DNA from: DASSUW01 sp963730535
GTDB lineage: Bacteria; Actinomycetota; Thermoleophilia; Solirubrobacterales; Solirubrobacteraceae
Length of the DNA: 64,000 bases
Direction: 5' to 3'
Assembly (NCBI GenBank): GCA_963730535.1
Contig: CAVSRU010000003.1
Coordinates: forward strand, 1 to 64,000
This document shows, one piece after another, positions 53,470 to 63,605 of this stretch. Under the pieces are notes generated by a model. It searched no databases, had not been told where the DNA came from, and saw only the letters and a list, made by a program, of their open reading frames with translations. Each line of letters begins with the position of its first letter. Position 1 is the stretch's first letter. The position numbers were made by a program, and so were the translations under genes.

Positions 53470-54480
53470 GAGGTGAAGGTCCCCGACCGGGCGGCGAGCT
53501 GACTCTCTTTGAGGCTGTCGGCCGGGTGGGCCTGACTTCCGTCTGTTGTGTCGCTCGTCGCCGGTCGGGGATGTTCGGCGTGACTTGATAGGAGCGTGGC
53601 AGCGCCCGAAGCAAGCCCTGTCCGCGGATGTCCGCTTTCAGCCGAGTGGAAGGAGGACGAGGAGGATGATCGTGCTCGGGGCGGACACCACAAGAGCTCG
53701 CACACGATCGCGGCGGTCGAGCGGCGACGGGAGAGGTGCTCGGTGAGAAGACGATTGGCGTAGGGGATAGAGGGTTAGATGCGCTGTTGTAGTGGGCTCG
53801 AAGGTCTGGATAGTGAGCGGGTGTGGGCGCTAGAGGACTGCTGGCACGTCTACGGGGAGCTTGAGCGGTTTCTAGATCGCAGCGCGGGGAGCGAGTGATG
53901 CGAATCTAGACGCAGTTTGATGGCGAACGAAGAGCGCGAGTCGAGAGCGCGGAAAGTCCGAAGAAAAGACGCGATAGAACGTCGCGCGTGCGGCGTTGGC
54001 CGAAGGTGGAGACGTAGCGATGAACGCGGCTGGGGCAAGGAGCTGGATGTACGGGAGCTGATCGACCACGAGAACGGTCAGACAGGGCGTGAGAGCTGAA
54101 CAACGCGCTGGTGGAACCTGCAAGACCTCTGGGCAGAGCTCGTGCTGCTGGGTGGCGCGCTGTTCTCGCGCAAGTGGAGCAGGTATGGCCGGCGCTTGGC
54201 TAGGGCAGAGCAGACGATGCGCGTTCGGATCGCGCGCGACGAGCTGCGCGTATGGAGAGCTCACGCTGGCGATGCGGTGCTAGAGGCGCGAGATCGCCGA
54301 GCTAGTCGCAAGGATAGCGCGCAGCTGTTATGCAGAGCTGGGGTTAGGGCGCTGATCGCGGCTAAGCTGGTTGGCGAGATCGCTGGCGCTGAGCGCTTCG
54401 CGACACGATGCGAAGCTGGCTCGCGCGCTGGTGTCGCGCCGATCTCGGTCAGCTCAGGGAGAACGAGGCGACAGCGACTC
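53470..54480. other. Decayed stretch with no intact gene
   Basis: A + strand reading from about 54110 (NLQDLWAELVLLGGALFSRK; AEQTMRVRIARDELRVWRAH) is protein-like, as in a small phage- or transposon-associated protein, but it lacks a start and is broken. The remainder shows no recognisable domain. Confidence 0.35.
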
Positions 54481-54690
54481 GACCGAGGGTGGCAACGCGA
54501 GATCGACGCGGCGCTGCATCGCGTGATCGTCACTCGCGCTCGCTGTCACCGAGACCCGCGACTACATCGCTCGCAGACCGCGCGAGGGCAAGACCACACC
54601 GCGAAGCGATCCGCTGCCTCAAGCGCTACCTCGCTCGCCGAGATCTGGCGACTCTTGCAGCACGTCCCACTCGATCCCAGGAACACCGCC
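54480..54690 (+). mobile_element. IS110-like transposase C-terminal remnant
   Basis: Reading across frame changes gives LHRVIVTRARCH, TETRDYIAR, EGKT and HREAIRCLKRYLARRIWRLL. The EGKT...REAIRCLKRYLAR pattern resembles the C-terminus of IS110/IS116-type transposases. No ends or upstream domain are preserved. Confidence 0.45.
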
Positions 54691-55192
54691 ATCAATTTCT
54701 TGACATAGGAGCGACAGATGCGCAAGCGCGACTTGGGCGCTGGCTGCGGCGCTCCGGCGCGGACGGGAGGGGCAGCTACATGCGGGACAGAGCGGCTGGC
54801 ATCCAGACGGACGCGCTCCGCTCGCGGTTACCCGCTAGCCGGTACTGCTGCTTGATCAGAGTGTCGCTCCCGGAGGCGAATAGGGCTAGGTATTAGTCAG
54901 GACTAGCGACAAGCTAGATTTGGCTGCAGAAAGGGGGATTATCGCGTTCTGGGGCGCTGACTGTTAGGGCTCGATCTGGCCTCGCGCGACGGGTGCCGCG
55001 ACTACGCGTGCTCTCGCTGTGGCTAGGAGGAGCAGTACGGCATACTCCGCTCTGAGCTTCGCGCGCAGCTGGCGCGCGCAAGGTGGCGAGCGTAGCTTCC
55101 CGATGTGCACGACCTCGGCCTCCCGGTGTATTACCTCGCTCCCCGATCGCGGCTGGCGACAGCGGCTCGCTTCACGCGAAGATGAGGCCGCT

Positions 55193-55856
55193 ATGGGACT
55201 AGATAAGGCTCTCGGCGACGCTCTCGACAAGGCGGCGGCAGACGTTCAGGCAGACATAGACGCTTCGGGATGTACGAGCTGCTTGAGGCAGACCTGCGTG
55301 GCGCGCTGCGGCGAGCGCTGCACGAGCGTCTGCGCGGCTCGCTGCGGATAGAGCGCGGCTTTACACTGCCTCACTGGACGGGGCGGGTGGCGGCGTAGAC
55401 ATCGTCGTAGAGACAGACGGTGCGGCGACGCACGCGTTCGAGCTCAAGTTCAAGCGCTCGCTGGCGGGGTCTCTGGGACCTGCTCAAGCTGGCCTCGATA
55501 GACGCTCCGGGACTCAGACGCTTCGTGTCGCCGCGGCGCGCGGGCGCTGTGGGATCTCGGGCACGACAGCGCTGTGTTGCGCGACGGGTGCTGGGTGACG
55601 CGCGCGATCCTCGAGCAGCACGCACAAAGGGACTGGCAGGCCTGGCTCCGCAGCTGGCAGACGCGCTCGCTGCGGCTCCAGCGGAGGTGCGTACGACGCT
55701 CAGGGCGATGCGACGCTGCGCGACGAGCGAGGCGAGGAGTGGCCTGCGGGCGTGGAGATACAGCCAGTCGGAGACGAACGGATCGCGCTGGACGAGGACG
55801 GGCGAGTGCTGTCCCCAAGCGCGGACGACGGCTCGACTGCCTGCGGCCAGCAGTAG
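55193..55856 (+). pseudogene. PD-(D/E)XK nuclease-like protein, frame-broken
   Basis: The ATG at 55193 starts MGLDKALGDALDKAAADVQA, followed across about five frame changes by GMYELLEADLRGALRRALHE, SLRIERGFTLPHWTGRV, GGVDIVVETDGAATHAFELK, FKRSLAG, WDLLKLASIDAPGLRRFV, WVTRAILEQHAQRDWQAW and VGDERIALDEDGRVLSPSAD before the TAG at 55854. The VDIVV...FELKFKR core has the D...E-x-K spacing of PD-(D/E)XK nucleases, and WDLLKLA follows as in related small actinobacterial proteins. It is now non-functional as read. Confidence 0.5.
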
Positions 55857-56052
55857 CGCGCAGCGCGTGCAGGCCTGCTCGACGTGACGTCCGCGACGAT
55901 TCTCGATTGCGGCGCCACCGGGAAGCCTGTTCGTCCGCCTGACTACTCCGCGTGGATGGCGGGTGCGCGTCAGACCGGCGTAGGGGTAACGCGAGCGGTG
56001 CGTGTAGTGACGCTGTTGCCACGGGATGCTCGGTGTGAGATGGTAGCGAGAG

Positions 56053-56411
56053 ATGAAGATCGCGTACTTCGTCAGCGCGGAACGGCGGACGCCACCGGGC
56101 GTCGATTACGCTGCACCTCGCGGCCAACGGGTCGGTAGAGGTAGGGCAGCAGCGTCGATAGTGCTCGGCGGCGATGCCACCGAGCTCCTGTTGAGCGACA
56201 ACGCCGGAACGCTCGAGGGCGTCGGTGTTCCGCTCTTCCGCGATCTTCTGGCCAAGTTACGCGACCACGAAGTGCCGGTCTTCGTCTGAAAGGGTTGCGC
56301 GTCGCTCGTGGGGCGAACGACGACGATCTCGAAAAGGTCGGAGGGAGCTGGATCACCCCGCCCGACGTGGCGAAGCTGTTCGCCGACAGCGACCGCGTGG
56401 TCACGTTCTAG
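56053..56411 (+). pseudogene. DsrE-family protein, frame-broken
   Basis: The ATG at 56053 gives KIAYFVSAERRTPPGVDYA; after shifts ASIVLGGDATELLLSDNAGT, LEGVGVPLFRDLLAKLRDHE, VPVF, then ARGANDDDLEKVGGSWITPP and DVAKLFADSDRVVTF before the TAG. This is a complete small DsrE/peroxiredoxin-like sulfur-relay or redox protein of about 115 residues once two or three indels are ignored. A cysteine pair (VCKGCA in the corrected reading near 56290) would be the active site. Confidence 0.55.
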
Positions 56412-56956
56412 CCAGTCGCACCCCTGTGAGGGCGTCATTTCGACGGGTTCGGACTGAGGGAGGGGACCGGTATCGATCAGTGATCCGGGCGTCGCTCCAG
56501 AGACGAATCGGGCCGCGTATTCGACCGGCCCCCGCGACGCTCTGCGTGAGTGAGTCAAGCGTGATCGAGCCTCGCGCTGGCGGCCACCGCCGTGGTCACG
56601 CAGGTACTGCGTGCGCAGGTCGCCGAGCACGGTCAGTTGCCCGTTGTGTGTTCGACGTAGCAGAACTCCTGAACCGGTTGACGCCACCGACCGCGGCAGC
56701 CGCCGCGCCTGCCGCTCCGAAGCAAAGCGGCGCTCTGTTGCCGAGAAGCCGCCGTGTCGGCGTCAAGCGAACGGAGCACCGGCCCGCTGTGTGTTCAAGC
56801 CCGCGACCTATGGTGGTACTGACGGCGCTGCGATGACGCTCGCGATGTGCTCTCGGACCATGGCCGAGAGCGTTCGAGAGGTGCCCGAGGCGTCTGTCGT
56901 GGCGGCGACAGGGTCGTCGGCGCGAGGCGCGCGGCTGACGACGTCGAACGCAGGCG
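56412..56956. other. Stretch without a recognisable gene
   Basis: About 545 bp. Frames on both strands give Arg-rich readings; a minus-strand reading near 56450-56640 (HNGQLTVLGDLRTQYLRD) is mildly protein-like but has no start, domain or neighbour to support it. Confidence 0.3.
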
Positions 56957-57650
56957 CTACTGCGCGCCGGCGGCCTGGACCCACTCGCCGCCAACCACGC
57001 CGGAGTCCGGCCGAGGCTCAAAGAACTCCGGCGCGGGCCCGAAGACCTTCCTCGCGGTTCCAACGATTGTCCGGCCGATCATGTGGTTCGAAAACGCGCC
57101 AACCCCGATGCCGAGGCCAAGTGGGATCTGCTTGCTCAACACGAGGACCCCTTGCTTCGTGCCGTACTTCGTGATGAACCGAGGACCGAGCACCTTGTTC
57201 GCCTTGTTGACCGCGGACATAGGGATCGCATTGACGATCTGCTTTCCCCAGTACGGGACGGTCTTATCCGCACCCTTGTTCAGCGCCGTGATGGCGGAGT
57301 CTCCGATGAGGACGGTCTGCACCAGGAGGCGTCGACGTTCGATGTCCTCAGGATGAATGCCGTGGATCTCGGCGAGAGTCAGTGCGTAAAGAACGGACGC
57401 CTCCGTGAAAGCGACGACATCGAAGGCCGCAGATGCGAGACCCCCACCGGGGATCGCCCCCGCTGCGCCCATTGCGCCCCCCGAAGTTGTGACCAGCGGA
57501 CAGGTAGTACCTCGTGACCCGCTTTGCGAGCTCCGTGGGCGTTTCATCGGGATGCACTCTGCGGAGCCGCTCGAAATTATTGCGTGCCACAGGGGACTGG
57601 AAGGTCAGCGCCTTCGTCAGCGCCTGAGACGCAACTTCCTTGCGATCCAT
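56957..57650 (-). pseudogene. EcsC-like protein, one frameshift
   Basis: From the ATG at 57650: RKEVASQALTKALTFQSPVA, NNFERLRRVHPDETPTELAK, RVTRYYLSAGHNFGG; the other frame then supplies AMGAAGAIPGGGLASAAFDV, ALTLAEIHGIHPEDIERRRL and ALNKGADKTVPYWGKQIVNA to VLGPRFITKYGTKQGVLVLS, KQIPLGLGIGVGAFSNHMIG. The glycine-rich centre and the GLGIGVGAFSN pattern resemble EcsC-family proteins, whose role is unclear. The shift lies near 57480-57490, and nearly all of the protein is otherwise present. Confidence 0.55.
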
Positions 57651-57968
57651 TAGCGGTATCGACAATCTAGCGTCGACCTAAGCCGACGGCGACTGCGGTC
57701 AACGGCACCGACGAAACGGTGCGGTTGAGGAAGATCAGATACAGCCACAGGCCTGTACGCGTGCCTCGTTCACTTACGTGATTGCGCGAGTGCTTGTTTG
57801 TGTGCAGCGGAGGCGCGAGCACGATGTATCAGCTACGCTCAGACGAGCAGCGGCAGTCGCGCGACGCGGCTTGGATGGAAGGGCGAGTGCGCCGCGCCAT
57901 CACCCGCCGAACCTTGAGGGTGGAGAAGCTGCGAGTGGTTTCGGAGATGCCGGTTCAGCCGGCAGTCC

Positions 57969-58510
57969 GTGGGACGAGTGGGACCGCCTGACTCGATTCT
58001 TGAGAGCGCGCGCATCGCGTTCGCACGAGAGCGCGACTACTGGGCATCGACGAGAATCGAGGGCGCAGCGTTGGGACGCATCTCGGCGCCTGAGGGCCAC
58101 TACAAGGTCAGCCGCGCAGGCACATCGACGCCATCGACGACGCCGAAACGCTCCACGGCTCTGTCCTCGTGCACAGCTATGCGCTGGCTGAATCCACAGC
58201 GACGGAGAAACTGGAGGACCCCCGATCGTTCGGCGGCATCGAGGACTGGGGCGCCCGACTCCTGGACGCGAACGGGCGCGACTGGAACGACGTGAAGGAC
58301 GGCCTCGCCGGAGCAGTCGAAGTTGCGGTAACGCGAAACGCATTCGCGCACGGTTCGCGCACAATCGACGCGTTGGCGCGTACGCGACTGCTTCGTGCTG
58401 GCGCCCGAACCCGACCGGCGAGCTCTCGCGTGACACTGACTCATGCCGAGCTACGCGAGTTCCGGGACCGTCTCAAGAGTCTTCTAAACGCGGGCGGGAT
58501 CGGGCACTAG
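57969..58510 (+). pseudogene. HEPN-like protein, frame-broken
   Basis: A GTG at 57969 starts a reading with DSILESARIAFARERDYWAS, TRIEGAALGRISAPEGHYKV; after a shift near 58110, HIDAIDDAETLHGSVLVHSY, ALAESTATEKLEDPRSFGGI and AVEVAVTRNAFAHGSRTIDA to the TAG at 58508. RNAFAH fits the R-x(4-6)-H motif of HEPN domains, which act as RNases in toxin and defence systems. No antitoxin or MNT partner is seen. The assignment is tentative. Confidence 0.5.
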
Positions 58511-58560
58511 CGATCCTGCGCCACGCACTTCGACGGCAGCAGCGGCAAGGCCGTCCGCTT

Positions 58561-58640
58561 CCGCTTTGGACGAATTGCGGCAGTCGCCGGCTAGCCAGGC
58601 GGGGCTATCGCGTCCAGGCGAATGGAGCAGCGCGCCAGCC
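58561..58640 (+). repeat. Short dispersed repeat, copy B
   Basis: CCGCTTTGGACGAATTGCGG and, after a longer spacer, CCAGGCGAATGGAGCAGCGC, nearly identical to the second motif of copy A. The 58511-59020 gap has no recognisable gene besides this. Confidence 0.5.
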
Positions 58641-59020
58641 TGCTGCGACACCGGAGGCCGTAGCGCCGGCTGCAGTCGACTGAACGCAAACGGACAAATG
58701 TGCGATGCGGTCCATTCACGGCACGTGCTTACCTGGGCTGTGGGTCAAGGAGCGACCCACGAAGCCGGCAGCGGATGCCTCGTCTCGCGGATGCATCCGC
58801 GCGGGACAGCTTGTGGGAAACGGTCGCGCAACGGACAGCGTTGCGTTGCCGTTGCCCTCGCCGCTGGGCGTTGAGGCGCTGGGTCTCGCATTCAGCGTAC
58901 GGCGGAGGTAGCAGTCGGCGCCGAGCTCGGCGTGCAGATCGCTGGTGGCGAGCATGCGCCAGCAGCCGCCGTCCGGCTCGGCGTTGCGGTGGCAGGCAGG
59001 AAACCGTCACACTTCGATGC

Positions 59021-59308
59021 ATGGGGTGCCTCCTAGCGCTTCTCGCGCTGATCTCCCCGCGGCTCGTCCTCTTCCTGCTGTGGATCTTCAGCGATGTGCT
59101 GAGCCGCGCCTTCGACAGCTGGATCATCCCGCTGCTCGGCTTCTTCTTGCTGCCGTGGACGACGCTCGCATACGCCGCCTTCTGGGACTGGGGCTCCGGG
59201 CGCCACGTGACCGGGTTCGAGTGGTTCTTCGTCATCCTCGCCTTCCTGATCGACCTCGGCTCGTACGCCCAGGGCCGCAGAGCCCAGTACGAGCGCGCGC
59301 CTGTTTGA
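59021..59308 (+). CDS. Small conserved membrane protein (actinobacterial)
   Basis: 95 residues from the ATG at 59021: LLALLALISPRLVLFLLWIF at the N-terminus, DSWIIPLLGFFLLPWTTLAY, and VTGFEWFFVILAFLIDLGSY near the C-terminus, three membrane segments. The same layout occurs in many actinobacterial small proteins of unknown function. It is intact. Confidence 0.75.
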   Translation: MGCLLALLALISPRLVLFLLWIFSDVLSRAFDSWIIPLLGFFLLPWTTLAYAAFWDWGSGRHVTGFEWFFVILAFLIDLGSYAQGRRAQYERAPV

Positions 59309-59436
59309 GGGCAACTCAGCGACGGACCAAGAGCGGCGCTCGAACGCATCCGAACACTGCCAAGCGGTGATCCCCCCACTGCCGGCGTTGGACAAAGGCG
59401 GCACGGCGCCGCAGGCTGTAACTGCCCGACGCGCTA

Positions 59437-59493
59437 CCGCTTGGACGCACGAGCGACACTCGCGCTTCCAGCGAGAGCGAGTGCATCCTGAGC
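59437..59493 (+). repeat. Short dispersed repeat, copy C
   Basis: CCGCTTGGACGCACGAGCG, then CTTCCAGCGAGAGCGAGTGC; more diverged than copies A and B but with the same order and spacing. Confidence 0.4.
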
Positions 59494-59624
59494 TTCGAAG
59501 GCGACATGAACGCGATCGTGCGCCGCGCCCAGGCGCCGCCGCGACGATCGCGACCTAGTCGGCGCAGCAGCCGTGGGGCTACACCGGCGCCTTCGCCGAC
59601 CCCGACGGGTATCTCTGGATGTGA

Positions 59625-60044
59625 CTAGCCCACCAGCGCGGTGATTGTCAGCGCGCCGCGCGCCCTGGCCACCGACACGCGGTGGTGGCCGTCGCGGATC
59701 GCGTAGGCCTCGCCGATCTGCACGACCGAGATGGGCGGGAGCGTGACGTCTTGCTGGACGGCGAGCCAGACGCGCTGCCAGCGGCCGCGGGTCAGGGGCT
59801 TGGGCCGGAAGTACTGGTCGAACTGCGCCGCGCGGTTCGGCTCGGTGGTGCCGGCGATCGCCTCGAGCGGGATCTCGGTGACGCCGCGCGGGCCGGAGCG
59901 CCGCTGGATCGCTTCGTCGTAGACCGGCAGGCCGCAGATGGCCCGTCCGGGCCGGCGCACGCGGCCGAGCAGCGCGGCCCGGCGGCGCGCCCGCGAGGCG
60001 ACGGTGAATGCGCGATCGGCCTCGAGTCGGGTCCAGTGGCTCAT
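59625..60044 (-). CDS. ParB N-terminal-like domain protein
   Basis: 139 residues from the ATG at 60044 (a longer frame exists but lacks support). The C-terminal half has EIPLEAIAGTTEPNRAAQFD, FRPKPLTRGRWQRVWLAVQQ, and LPPISVVQIGEAYAIRDGHH with RVSVARARGALTITALV, the GHHR-containing ParB/Srx-type fold. Stand-alone small proteins of this type are common in actinobacteria and probably do not segregate chromosomes. The gap to the membrane protein gene at 60438 (about 390 bp) shows no gene. Confidence 0.78.
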   Translation of the reverse strand: MSHWTRLEADRAFTVASRARRRAALLGRVRRPGRAICGLPVYDEAIQRRSGPRGVTEIPLEAIAGTTEPNRAAQFDQYFRPKPLTRGRWQRVWLAVQQDVTLPPISVVQIGEAYAIRDGHHRVSVARARGALTITALVG

Positions 60045-60437
60045 GCCGATCGATACTGCTCGGCCCTGCGAGCAGCGGGCAGACCCCCTTGGTGGCGGAG
60101 TCCACACCGGCTGCGATGCCGTGCAGCGCGCGCCGTCGCTCGCTCGCTCGCCCCAGTTCGCTACCGCGGCTCGGGGCGTGCTACCGCTTCGAGGCAGATT
60201 TGATAGCGAGCCTCACTGGCGCCGGCTAGTGCAAATCGCGCTGACCGATAGTACGCACCTTCTAAGGCCACCCCTCCCGCGGCACAATGCGGAGCGCAGC
60301 GACGAGACCAGCAGGGAGGCGGCTCGGCAGCGCGCTGATGGTCTTGGGGCTCCTGGAGCTCGGGACGACCGGATTGCTCTTCGGAAGCCCGACCATCCGA
60401 GTCGGGCCAGAGCCGTGGCCCAACGAGGTGGCGCTCG

Positions 60438-60932
60438 TTAGATGATGGCCCTCACGAGGAGGTAGACATCCGCGGCCGCGAATGCGCCTAGGGTGTACAT
60501 CCAGAGATTGAACGCCGGCACGTCGACGACCAGATGGCGAACCCAGGTGCGGTTCCATCTGGCAGCGCCCATCTCGACTGCGTCGGCCGCCTCAAGGTGG
60601 GAGTGGAGCTGCTCACGAAAGAGCGGCGGCCATCCGAGTTGCCGCTGACATAGCGCCTGGACCTGGCCATGGAGGCTCTCGAGGTACCGATGGTTGGCGA
60701 GGAGATGCATTGCCGCGAGGACCGCGGCAAGTCCAACAAGCAGCACGATGATTTGCGCGTACCGCGGAGCGCCGGTGCTGAATGCGGCCGAAAACAGGAA
60801 AGCCTGCGCGGTAATGCTCAGACTCGGAACCTGCCACATCACCTGCTCAAAGCTCCGACGGCGCTCTTCGAGCGTCGCGAAGAGATCGCGTGCGTTGTCG
60901 TGGGTTATAGACGCGCCGCTCGGCGGATCCAT
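60438..60932 (-). CDS. Small membrane protein
   Basis: 164 residues from the ATG at 60932, where protein-like sequence starts (DPPSGASITHDNARDLFATL). Segments: LSITAQAFLFSAAFSTGAPR and YAQIIVLLVGLAAVLAAMHL in the first half, VPAFNLWMYTLGAFAAADVY at the C-terminus; helical soluble part between (LHGQVQALCQRQLGW). Similar small proteins occur singly in many bacteria; function unknown. Confidence 0.65.
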   Translation of the reverse strand: MDPPSGASITHDNARDLFATLEERRRSFEQVMWQVPSLSITAQAFLFSAAFSTGAPRYAQIIVLLVGLAAVLAAMHLLANHRYLESLHGQVQALCQRQLGWPPLFREQLHSHLEAADAVEMGAARWNRTWVRHLVVDVPAFNLWMYTLGAFAAADVYLLVRAII

Positions 60933-61225
60933 CGCCAAGAGATTCGCCCTGTCAGCTCCAAGTCCTATCTGACGCGGGGGGCGTGCGGGCTGTCGCATGT
61001 CGCGTAAAGCGCTACTCGGACTTCGGGCCGCGGCGCTACTCCTGACAGGCGAAAGCGAAAGTCCGAATGAAGGCGTACCCCGCCACGACGACGGAGCGAG
61101 GAAGGTCCGATGAGACGAGTCAATGTTCGCCGCGGGGTGGGTCGGCGCCAACATGTGTCGGAAGGGCCGCGAGGGACACGAAGCTGGAATGCCCCCGATG
61201 CCCCCGATCCCATGTTGGCCGCAAC

Positions 61226-62536
61226 TCAGCCAGGCTCGGTGGGCACGCGCGAGGTCGACATGGAGGCGGCGAAGTCCTCTTGTAACCCGTTAAAGCGCAC
61301 TGCGTGGGCGCGCGGGTTCACAGGCCGAGCCGTTACGTCGACGCCACGCCCTTTCCAGGGAAAACTGGACGGCTGTGTTTCGGCATCGCAACGTGCGCCG
61401 CCTAGCTCCGCGCCATCAAGCTGTGCGCCGTTTAGGTTCGCGCCGTGCAGCGACGCACCGTACAGAACTGCACCACGGAGATCGGCCCCGATCAGCAGCG
61501 CGCCCACTAGGAATGTGCCCGACAGGTTCACCTTCCGGAGATCGGCACCCCTCAGATCTGCGCCGTCGAGATGCGCACCGCTCAGTTGTGTTTGGCCTTC
61601 GAGATCGGTACAGGCCAACTTTGCCTCGACCAGATGCGCCGACTCAAGATGCGCACCATTCAGATTTGCGCAAGCAAGTCGTGCCTCACCAAAGTTCGCC
61701 CATTCAAAGTACCCATAGGTCATGTCGGCGTGATCCAGGCATGCGCCGGAAAAGTCCGCATATTCGAAATGCACTCCAAGTACCCATGATGCCTGGGGGT
61801 CGGTTGCACGCAAGGTAGCTCGGCGGAGGTCAGTGTTGCTGAGATCTAGGCCCTCTCCCGGACGGTAGACCGGCGGAAAGCGGCCGCGTCCGAGCACTGT
61901 CAACGCAGCCTGGACATCTGGGTCGCGACTCTTTAACGCCGGAATCTGATCGAATAGCGCGTCCGTCGGAGGCTGCCCATCCAGACGAGCCGGCCAAGGC
62001 GAGTGGCCTCGAATGTAGGCGGTAAGGACCTCGCCGATCGTCGCCCGGTCCACACGCGAGTCGCGGGCGATCCGCTCCAGCGCGTAGATCCCGCCGAGAG
62101 TTACGTCGGTACCGTGGGCAGTGGCGTCGAGCTGGTCGATCGCGCGCGTGAAGCGCTCAGTTATCTGTCCCTCGCGGTCGAGAGCCAGCTGTTTCCGCGT
62201 CGCCTCAGTGTTCCGTTGCAATTGCTCACGGCTGAGTCGGATCTGAAGCCAAGTGAAGGCTGCTCCCAGCAGTAACACGCCGCCGCCCAGCGCTTGCAGG
62301 AGCGTGGCACGGGCATCATTCTGGAGTTTGAGCCGAGCCGTTTCCAACTCGATCCTCTTGTCGTCGCGGATGCCGACAAATCGCCCGTCCGGCAGGGGCG
62401 GATAGAGCAACCTAGGCGCCACAAAGACGAGGAGCATGAGGATGACCGCGAGGGCGAGGCCGCTGAGCAACCAGGCACGAACGCTGAAGCGATTAGGCGC
62501 CGGCGAATCGCCAGGCGCGGAAAGCGATGTCGTCAT
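61226..62536 (-). CDS. Membrane-anchored pentapeptide-repeat protein
   Basis: 436 residues. Two N-terminal membrane segments (LLSGLALAVILMLLVFVAPR and LLQALGGGVLLLGAAFTWLQ) precede a helical linker (REQLQRNTEATRKQLALDRE) and a conserved ERFTRAIDQLDATAHG, VTLGGIYALERIARDS block. From about 260 onward come A(D/N)LXX pentapeptide repeats (HFEYADFSGACLDHADMTYG, ANLNGAHLESAHL, GADLRGADLRKVNLSG, ASLHGANLNGAQLDGAELGG) forming a right-handed quadrilateral helix. The layout is a common actinobacterial and cyanobacterial type of unknown role. Confidence 0.9.
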   Translation of the reverse strand: MTTSLSAPGDSPAPNRFSVRAWLLSGLALAVILMLLVFVAPRLLYPPLPDGRFVGIRDDKRIELETARLKLQNDARATLLQALGGGVLLLGAAFTWLQIRLSREQLQRNTEATRKQLALDREGQITERFTRAIDQLDATAHGTDVTLGGIYALERIARDSRVDRATIGEVLTAYIRGHSPWPARLDGQPPTDALFDQIPALKSRDPDVQAALTVLGRGRFPPVYRPGEGLDLSNTDLRRATLRATDPQASWVLGVHFEYADFSGACLDHADMTYGYFEWANFGEARLACANLNGAHLESAHLVEAKLACTDLEGQTQLSGAHLDGADLRGADLRKVNLSGTFLVGALLIGADLRGAVLYGASLHGANLNGAQLDGAELGGARCDAETQPSSFPWKGRGVDVTARPVNPRAHAVRFNGLQEDFAASMSTSRVPTEPG

Positions 62537-62730
62537 CGTGACCGAGAAAATCGTGCGCCCCGCGCGACTCTAGCGGAGCCGTTGCTCGTCGTACGCGGCT
62601 CTACACAAGTCTCGGGTCGCCGAAGCTTCGAGGCGACCCGACCAGCACTGTTGGAGTCCGATGAATGTCAGCAAGCAAAGCGAGGCTGTTGCGCCAGAGT
62701 CGCGGCGCGAAGACTCGTCGTCGATCACCG

Positions 62731-62806
62731 CCGCTTCGAGGCAAAGGGAGCAGCGCGCGGCTGTCGTCCCCCGGCAGCTCCCTCCAGGCGAAAGCAAGAG
62801 CAGCGC
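62731..62806 (+). repeat. Short dispersed repeat, copy D
   Basis: CCGCTTCGAGGCAAAGGGAG, then CTCCAGGCGAAAGCAAGAGC AGCGCC at the end; order and spacing as in copy A. The 62537-62861 gap holds no other recognisable feature. Confidence 0.45.
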
Positions 62807-62861
62807 CGAATCCCGAAGTGTCCTGGCCCCTGCTGGACGTCTGGACCGGACCGGACCGTCC

Positions 62862-63571
62862 CTACCCCGGTGCCTCGGACGCCGCTGGCGGCGTCGACGC
62901 GCGGCGGTGGCGGATGCTGAGCAGCAACCCCGCCATGAGCGCCGCTAGCACGCCGCCGCCCAGCGCGACGATCCAAACGTTCGAGCCGTCGCTCGCCGGC
63001 GCCGGGGTGGCCGCGCTCGGGAACTCGACGACCTCATCGACGCGGGCGACCGGCAGCGCGTCCTCGCCCACGCCCGGAAGCGTCCTCGCCGGGCGGGGCG
63101 TAAGCCCGGCTGTGAGCTTCGCGTAGGCCTCTTTGCTCTGGCTGGGCAGGGTCACCCAGACCACGACCCCGTCCGCGTCCCCCACGCGCATCAGCCCGGC
63201 GGAGGGCACCACGGTGACGGAGACGCGGACCACCTCGCCGCGCTCCTCGGCGGGGATCGTGAGCGTGCTCTTGTACCAGGGCAGCCCGCGCGCAGGGCGG
63301 TCCGTGTCCGTACCCCGGGGGCGGGGCGGGGGCCGACCGCGAGCGCCGTCGCCGCCTCCGGATCGGAGAGCTCCCTGCACTCGCTCGCCCCACAGACCTT
63401 CGCGGAGCTGATCTCCGTGGCCTCCAAAGCCAGCCTGTCCTCCAAACGCAGCAACTCCCAGGCCACCGCACTCGGCGGCACGAGCAGGGGGAGCACGGCG
63501 ACCGCCGCGAGGAGCCCAACCGCAACGAGCACCAGTCGCCTTGACCGCCTGGTCGCGATGGCATCCCTCAT
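62862..63571 (-). pseudogene. Secreted/membrane protein with C-terminal anchor, frame-broken in a G run
   Basis: ATG at 63571, with AAAGGAG upstream. The N-terminal segment RLVLVAVGLLAAVAVLPLLV serves as signal or anchor, followed by LRLEDRLALEATEISSAKVC and GASECRELSDPEAATALAVG. Near 63320, in a G-rich run, the frame changes and the protein resumes WYKSTLTIPAEERGEVVRVS, VTVVPSAGLMRVGDADGVVV, and ends with VWIVALGGGVLAALMAGLLL, a C-terminal helix with basic tail. About 235 residues in all; function unknown. Confidence 0.6.
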
Positions 63572-63605
63572 GGTGGCGGGTCTCCTTTGAATAGTGCGCG
63601 CAGCA

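Noticed and set aside
53872..54264. Minus-strand ORF in the decayed stretch
   Set aside because: No domain, no start context and Ala/Pro-rich composition typical of shadow frames.
50836..62806. Integron attC sites
   Set aside because: The copies lack the GTTRRRY/RYYYAAC core pairs and no integron integrase is present.
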